A DNA stretch of 10,985 nucleotides, from assembly GCA_051275005.1 (NCBI GenBank), contig JBNMOP010000094.1, forward strand, positions 1 through 10,985. Direction: 5' to 3'. How positions within the stretch are numbered: position 1 is the first letter of the stretch; every line of letters starts with the position of its first letter. The notes below the pieces were generated by a model. The model made no database searches, was not told the origin of the DNA, and was given only the letters and a program-made list of their open reading frames with translations. This document shows positions 6,645-10,985 of this stretch, in pieces. Made by a program: the position numbers and the translations under genes. Source of the DNA: Eutrophobius sp051275005. GTDB taxonomy: Bacteria > Pseudomonadota > Gammaproteobacteria > Eutrophobiales > Eutrophobiaceae.

Positions 6645-7484
6645 TTATTCTGATATAACACGCATGGAAAAATCTATTGCACGTAAATTTTTAGTGAGTG
6701 CCCCAACTGACACATAATCGACCCCCGTTGCTGCGATGGACTGGACAGAATCTTTATTTACACCACCTGATACTTCAAGCGTTGCTCGTCCCGCGTTAAG
6801 CATAACGGCCTCATTCATCATTTCGAGTGTAAAATTATCAAGCAGGATTTGAGTAGCACCAGCATCCAGGGCCTGTTGTAGTTCATCCAGAGTTTCCACC
6901 TCTATTTCTATATTTCTATGGATTTTCCTGGCATTATTATGGGCTGTTGCAATATTACCAGCTGAGTGAATGTGATTTTCCTTAATTAATATTGCATCAT
7001 ACAAACCAATGCGATGGTTTTTTCCGCCTCCACAAACCACAGCGTATTTCTGGGCAGTTCTAAGACCAGGAATGGTTTTACGGGTATCAAGTAAAGTCGT
7101 ATTGGAGTCTTTAATTAATTGAACATATTGATAAGTTTCTGTTGAAGTTGCAGACAACATTTGAATAAAATTCAGAGCGGTTCTCTCACCTGTTAATATT
7201 ACTCTGGCAGATCCCTGTAGCGTACAGATGGATGTATTAGTTTGCAGGAGATCACCGTCCGCTACTTTCCAAATTATCTTAATTGATGGATCAAGTTGTC
7301 GATATACCTCTTCAAACCAGGGGATCCCACAGATCACAGCATTTTCTCTACATACCACCTCAGCTGTTGCAATTTTATTTTCTGGTATCAGCATCGCTGT
7401 AAGATCACCGGTTCCGATGTCTTCTTCTAATGCACGTTCAACGCATCCTTTGATATCAGGTGGGATAATAAGTCTGGAAATCAT
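6645..7484 (-). CDS. nadC: nicotinate-nucleotide pyrophosphorylase (quinolinate phosphoribosyltransferase)
   Basis: NadC converts quinolinate and PRPP to nicotinate mononucleotide, CO2 and PPi in de novo NAD synthesis. All family landmarks are present in 279 residues: EDIGTGDLTA (21-30), GERTALNFIQMLS (99-111), the active-site block LLDTRKTIPGLR (131-142), KYAVVCGGGKNHRIGL (146-161), LIKENH (166-171), EVET (195-198), LLDNF (214-218), SGG (239-241) and SVGALTKN (259-266). The length is normal and no key residue appears to be missing. It is the last gene of a minus-strand run behind the retropepsin and AGCS genes, with a 41-bp gap to the latter. No convincing Shine-Dalgarno is visible. Confidence 0.97.
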   Translation of the reverse strand: MISRLIIPPDIKGCVERALEEDIGTGDLTAMLIPENKIATAEVVCRENAVICGIPWFEEVYRQLDPSIKIIWKVADGDLLQTNTSICTLQGSARVILTGERTALNFIQMLSATSTETYQYVQLIKDSNTTLLDTRKTIPGLRTAQKYAVVCGGGKNHRIGLYDAILIKENHIHSAGNIATAHNNARKIHRNIEIEVETLDELQQALDAGATQILLDNFTLEMMNEAVMLNAGRATLEVSGGVNKDSVQSIAATGVDYVSVGALTKNLRAIDFSMRVISE

Positions 7485-7525
7485 AAGATCAATGTCAAAA
7501 AATAATTGTTTGAATTAGAAATTAA

Positions 7526-8902
7526 TCAACCATGTTCAGGAACGTTTGTATTTTCATATTGTTTTTTTGTGATCTTGAAAATCACAGGGCTTAGTAATAA
7601 TAATGCAATTAAGTTTGGTATTGCCATCAAACCATTTAATGCGTCTGCCAACAACCAGACAAATTCAAGTTTAGCTATTGCACCTATGAACACTGCGGTA
7701 ACCCAGGCAATTCTAAATGGTTTAATGATTTTGACACCGAACAAGTATTCACCACATCTTTCACCGTAATAACTCCAACCAAGCATAGTCGTAAATGCAA
7801 ATACGAGGATACCAAATGAGACGATATATCCTCCAAAACCTGGTAAGCCAGTGTTAAATGCTAATGATGATAGGGGTGCACCAGTAATACCACTATCCCA
7901 GACACCGGTAACAATGATTACCAGGGCGGTCATGGAACATACCAGTATCGTGTCAATAAACGTACCCAACATCGCGATCATTCCTTGACGCACAGGGTTA
8001 TTTGTACGTGCTGCAGCATGGGCAATTGGGGCACTGCCCAGACCAGACTCATTGGAAAAAATCCCCCTGGCAACGCCCCATCGGATAGCCATCATAATGG
8101 TTGCTCCTGCGAATCCACCTGATGCGGCGGTGCCATTAAAAGCACTATCTATAATTAATGCAAACGCAGCTGGTATTTTTTCAATATGGAGCAATAATAT
8201 TAATAACGCTCCGGTAAAATAAGCACATGCCATAATTGGAACAATTTTTCCGGCAACCTCTCCAATTCGTTTTATTCCACCTAATATTACACAGCCAACC
8301 AGTATCGCCATGACGAGTCCGCTGATCCAGGGTTCTATATTAAATGTATTCTGCAGCTCATCGGCAACGCTGTTAGATTGCACCATATTGCCAAGTCCAA
8401 ATCCCGCTAACATTCCAAATAATGCAAAGGCAGCACCTAACCAACGCCAATTGTGACCAAGCCCGTTTTTAATGTAATACATTGGACCGCCAACATAATT
8501 ACCTAACTCATCCACTTCACGAAATTTAACAGCCAGGACTGCTTCACCATATTTTGTTGCCATACCAAATAAAGCGATTATCCACATCCAGAAGATAGCG
8601 CCTGGACCGCCATAAAATATAGCTGTTGCCACACCAGCTATGTTTCCAGTACCGATAGTCGCAGACAGTGCCGTCATTAAAGCCTGAAAAGGTGATATAT
8701 CACCTGAATCCGAGGCATCTGGTTTGCGACCTTTCCATAATAACCCTACTGCATGTGGTAATTTTCGCCAGGGTAGTAGTTTCAATCCGATAGTCAGGTA
8801 TATCCCGACAAAGGCCAATAAGGGAATCAGTAGCGGAACACCGATAAGGTCTCCCCATAACAGATTATTTATAATGTCTATGATTTTTTGAATTATTTCC
8901 AT
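7526..8902 (-). CDS. sodium:alanine/glycine symporter, AGCS family
   Basis: This 458-residue inner-membrane transporter has about eleven hydrophobic segments. It carries the two AGCS hallmarks: ATIGTGNIAGVATAIFYGGPGAIFWMW (81-107) and GVARGIFSNESGLGSAPIAHAAA (276-298), with KYGE (117-120) between them. AGCS proteins (AlsT/DagA type) take up small neutral amino acids, chiefly alanine or glycine, with Na+ or H+. The substrate cannot be fixed from sequence. It lies 20 bp downstream of the retropepsin gene and 41 bp upstream of nadC, on the same strand, so co-transcription is likely. An AGGT about 12 nt from the ATG is the only ribosome-site candidate. D-alanine and glycine are cell-wall and C1-serine metabolites, so its location near ampDE and fchA may or may not be meaningful. 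Confidence 0.95.
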   Translation of the reverse strand: MEIIQKIIDIINNLLWGDLIGVPLLIPLLAFVGIYLTIGLKLLPWRKLPHAVGLLWKGRKPDASDSGDISPFQALMTALSATIGTGNIAGVATAIFYGGPGAIFWMWIIALFGMATKYGEAVLAVKFREVDELGNYVGGPMYYIKNGLGHNWRWLGAAFALFGMLAGFGLGNMVQSNSVADELQNTFNIEPWISGLVMAILVGCVILGGIKRIGEVAGKIVPIMACAYFTGALLILLLHIEKIPAAFALIIDSAFNGTAASGGFAGATIMMAIRWGVARGIFSNESGLGSAPIAHAAARTNNPVRQGMIAMLGTFIDTILVCSMTALVIIVTGVWDSGITGAPLSSLAFNTGLPGFGGYIVSFGILVFAFTTMLGWSYYGERCGEYLFGVKIIKPFRIAWVTAVFIGAIAKLEFVWLLADALNGLMAIPNLIALLLLSPVIFKITKKQYENTNVPEHG

Positions 8903-8922
8903 AAATAATTAATGACCTGTTA

Positions 8923-9459
8923 TTATAATTTATTGTGTCGCAAAACCATTTTGCCCCGGGATTGAGTAATTTCCATATTCTCTAAAAAACTCATGCCTAA
9001 CAAGACATAATTTTCTTCCATATGTGGGTTAATATTTGCCCGAATATTATAAGATGTAATCTGTCCGAGTTGTATTGAGTCTATTTTAGTGGCGTAGACA
9101 GGGATAGTACCATTTGCCGTACTGACTTCCATTACAGCCCCACGCCTAAGTCCTATTTTATCTGCAATTGCTTCTGGAACACTAACATCTGTTGCACCGG
9201 TATCTATTATTATATTCACCGGGGTATTATTAAATTTTGCAACCGCAACATAATGCCCTGATCGGTTTTGAATCAGAGTTACTTCTATGCTGCCATTGTC
9301 ATCCAAACTGATGACTTCATTATTTGGATTTTCTTGTCGATCAAGAATATTACCGAATAGCAGTGTAAGCAGACCAAGAAACACAAGCCAGGCTAACAGC
9401 GTCATTGTGCTACCAATTTTTTTTGAAATATGGGTTTGCTGCTCGGGATCTTGTGGCAT
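8923..9459 (-). CDS. membrane-anchored retropepsin-like aspartic protease (TIGR02281-type, clan AA)
   Basis: The protein has 178 residues. A short polar N-terminus precedes one transmembrane helix (~19-38), so the rest probably faces the periplasm. The retropepsin fold is marked by the catalytic DTGA (86-89) in IIIDTGATDVSVP, a central NGTIPVYATKIDSIQLG strand pair and LLGMSFL (153-159) before the C-terminus. With a single DTG motif, such proteins work as homodimers, each subunit giving one aspartate. The substrate is unknown for this family. It is the first gene of the run to AGCS and nadC and is divergent from ampD across 97 bp. ATG 9459 is preferred because KKIGSTMTLLAW, directly before the helix, fits family N-termini; no Shine-Dalgarno is obvious. 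Confidence 0.9.
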   Translation of the reverse strand: MPQDPEQQTHISKKIGSTMTLLAWLVFLGLLTLLFGNILDRQENPNNEVISLDDNGSIEVTLIQNRSGHYVAVAKFNNTPVNIIIDTGATDVSVPEAIADKIGLRRGAVMEVSTANGTIPVYATKIDSIQLGQITSYNIRANINPHMEENYVLLGMSFLENMEITQSRGKMVLRHNKL

Positions 9460-9479
9460 AGCTGTATTATTTATTTTGA

Positions 9480-9508
9480 TGGACTGTAATTTACCGAGAA
9501 CTTATACT
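9480..9508 (+). promoter_or_regulatory. weak candidate ampD promoter
   Basis: TGGACT (9480-9485) and TATACT (9503-9508, five of six -10 matches) are separated by 17 bp in the 97-bp region between the divergent retropepsin and ampD genes. Transcription would start near 9515, about 40 nt before the ampD ATG. The -35 box is poor, so this is tentative. Confidence 0.25.
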
Positions 9509-9556
9509 GTATCAGGTACATTCTAGCTGGAACAGCAGGTATATCTAAACATTTAT

Positions 9557-10114
9557 ATGAACACATTTGAATTGGATAGTAAAAATAAATGGATTAAAAA
9601 CGTTAGACGGGTTAGATCACCCAATTGTGATGAACGACCCAAAAATAGTGTAATTAATTTGGTGGTTATTCATGGTATCAGTTTACCTCCCAGGCAATTT
9701 GGAGGTAACCATATCGACAATTTGTTTACTAACAGCTTAAATCCTGATGAACATACATACTTCTCTGACATTCAGCACTTACGGGTATCTGCGCATCTAT
9801 TAATCAACAGAAATGGTTTGGTCACACAATATGTGCCGTTTAATAAACGCGCCTGGCATGCTGGTGAATCAATGTTCGACGGTTGTACTGAGTGTAATGA
9901 CTTTTCCATCGGTATTGAGATGGAAGGATCCGACGAAGATCAATATGAGAAAGTTCAATACGATACTTTATCTGTCATAACTAAAATGATAATGAAATCC
10001 TGGCCAGATGTTACACATGAGCGAATTACAGGTCATAGTGACATCTCTCCAGGGCGAAAAACAGACCCTGGTCCAAAGTTTAATTGGAATAATTTTTATA
10101 AATCCCTTGATTGA
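9557..10114 (+). CDS. ampD: 1,6-anhydro-N-acetylmuramyl-L-alanine amidase AmpD
   Basis: AmpD is the cytoplasmic zinc amidase that cuts the lactyl-L-Ala bond of anhydro-muropeptides during peptidoglycan recycling, and so keeps AmpR-type signalling low. The 185-residue length is normal. Zinc ligands are H39 (VVIHGIS), H160 (GHSDISPG) and D170 (KTDPGP). The catalytic pair E121 (IGIEMEG) and K168 correspond to E116 and K162 of Citrobacter AmpD. Other family blocks are SAHLLINRNG (78-87), the YVPFNKRAWHAG segment (92-103) and NDFSIGIEMEG (114-124). No signal peptide is present, which separates it from periplasmic amidases of the same fold. It lies 35 bp before ampE, as an ampDE operon. No clear Shine-Dalgarno is visible before the ATG. 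Confidence 0.97.
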   Translation: MNTFELDSKNKWIKNVRRVRSPNCDERPKNSVINLVVIHGISLPPRQFGGNHIDNLFTNSLNPDEHTYFSDIQHLRVSAHLLINRNGLVTQYVPFNKRAWHAGESMFDGCTECNDFSIGIEMEGSDEDQYEKVQYDTLSVITKMIMKSWPDVTHERITGHSDISPGRKTDPGPKFNWNNFYKSLD

Positions 10115-10149
10115 AGGTATAATTCTATAATGCATATTGAGATTGCCCG

Positions 10150-10985
10150 ATGACACTTATAAGTATCCTGCTGGGATTGGCTCTGGAATATTTCATGGGG
10201 CCTATGGATCGGTTCAGAAATTTTCAGTGGTTTGAGAATTATTTAGCATGGCTAGAACTCAAATCCCAGAATTTTTCTTTCTGGGATGGGGTCGTTGGTG
10301 TGCTTACCACAATTGCTATACCCATCGCGTGTTTGATATTGTTAGACTATATTCTCGCTGAGATATTTATTGGGTTATCATTTATTCTTTCTATATTAAT
10401 TTTTGTTTATTGTTTGGGGCCTGATTTAAGTATTGTGTTAAGTAATTATTCTCAAGCACTTGAGGGCAATATTGAAGAAGATATCGCAGTAATAGAGACT
10501 TCTTTGGAGCTCAATTCAGATAAAAATGACTATAAAGAATCCCTAACAATTTCATCCATTTTAATTCGTTCTCATGAGTACATGTTCGGCGTTTTATTCT
10601 GGTATATAGTTTTGGGAATGGCCGGCGCATTATTATTTAGTCTGGTATTGGTATTAAACCGGAAATATCAAGGTGTACATGGTGGCTATGCTTCATCTGT
10701 ACAGGATTTGCACAAAATATTAATTTGGCCATCATCACGCTTATTAGCATTGGCCTTTGCACTAAGTGGTAGTTTGGTCGATACACTGGATAGATGGCGA
10801 AAATTAGAAGGTGAATCGTTAAACATAAGCCAGGAAATTATATCTGAAAGTGGTTTAGGCGCATTACAATATGATGAAACAGCTTTCACAGATGATGAGG
10901 AAGTCAAGGCAAAATATATTCAATGCATAAAGGAAACTCAGGCATTAATTAACAGAAGTTTAATCGTGTGGTTAACTATCCTTGG
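10150..10985 (+). CDS. ampE: inner-membrane protein AmpE (regulatory signalling modulator), 3' end cut by window
   Basis: The frame stays open for 278 codons from ATG 10150 to the window edge; E. coli AmpE has 284 residues, so nearly all of it is present. The N-terminus MTLISILLGLALEYF fits AmpE, and the block RSHEYMFGVLFWYIVLGMAGALLFSL (140-165) matches the conserved AmpE/CobD-like helix region. Hydrophobic segments lie at ~47-64, 68-90, 145-168 and 195-210, and another begins near 269. AmpE is encoded with AmpD in many gammaproteobacteria and has been linked to beta-lactamase induction, but its biochemical role is not settled. It starts 35 bp after ampD, with GAG about 9 nt before the ATG. 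A minus-strand open frame at 10686-10907 is only its shadow. Confidence 0.93.
   Translation, partial: MTLISILLGLALEYFMGPMDRFRNFQWFENYLAWLELKSQNFSFWDGVVGVLTTIAIPIACLILLDYILAEIFIGLSFILSILIFVYCLGPDLSIVLSNYSQALEGNIEEDIAVIETSLELNSDKNDYKESLTISSILIRSHEYMFGVLFWYIVLGMAGALLFSLVLVLNRKYQGVHGGYASSVQDLHKILIWPSSRLLALAFALSGSLVDTLDRWRKLEGESLNISQEIISESGLGALQYDETAFTDDEEVKAKYIQCIKETQALINRSLIVWLTIL

Noticed and set aside
7491..7496. Perfect TTGACA on the minus strand just upstream of the nadC start
   Set aside because: No -10 box lies at 15-19 bp; the position would fall inside nadC, so it is not a usable nadC promoter by itself.
7228..7769. Plus-strand open frames antisense to nadC and the AGCS gene
   Set aside because: They have no family features and lie opposite genes with unmistakable conserved motifs.
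10118..10131. Two TATAAT hexamers (10118-10123 and 10126-10131) between ampD and ampE, as an internal ampE promoter
   Set aside because: Neither has a plausible -35 at proper spacing, and TATAAT arises often by chance in AT-rich DNA.

Overview
The window looks like chromosomal DNA from an AT-rich, C1-metabolising proteobacterium, most likely a gammaproteobacterium. Two signals point this way. First, mtdA and fchA, which catalyse successive steps of tetrahydrofolate-linked C1 transfer, are typical of methylotrophs and methanotrophs. Second, nadC, a retropepsin-like protease gene, ampD and ampE lie close together, and nadC next to ampDE is a familiar gammaproteobacterial arrangement. The genus cannot be set from the sequence alone.

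Layout. The left edge (1-~209) is the 3' end of an IS3-family insertion sequence, cut by the window border. Just beyond it, on the plus strand, is a 652-residue polytopic TMTC-like glycosyltransferase candidate with six C-terminal TPRs (231-2189). It meets a minus-strand block head-on at a 25-bp AT palindrome that probably stops transcription from both sides. The minus-strand block reads mtdA (5798-4941), a secreted SEL1-repeat/SPOR protein (4909-3752), and two tandem paralogous proteins of unknown function (3683-2952 and 2937-2224). Gaps are 31, 68 and 14 bp, so a single operon led by mtdA is possible.

The 187-bp region between mtdA and the divergent fchA (5986-6615) is the most structured non-coding DNA here. 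It holds a candidate mtdA promoter with a perfect TATAAT, a perfect 10-bp direct repeat (TTAATCAGAT) whose copies sit 32 bp apart around the predicted transcription start, and an inverted repeat TCAAAC-N14-GTTTGA over the -35 region. Together these look like a regulated divergent switch for C1 flux.

Right of fchA is a minus-strand group: retropepsin-like membrane protease (9459-8923), AGCS-family sodium:amino-acid symporter (8902-7526) and nadC (7484-6645). Divergent from it are ampD (9557-10114) and ampE (10150 to the window end), which act in peptidoglycan recycling and its signalling. The symporter sits inside an otherwise familiar nadC/ampDE neighbourhood.

I found no tRNA, rRNA, CRISPR array, phage genes or recognisable defence system. 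Apart from the IS end, the window reads as housekeeping and C1 genes. The least explained parts are the two tandem paralogs, the mtdA-SEL1/SPOR linkage and the mtdA/fchA control region. No gene-free stretch exceeds 300 bases.
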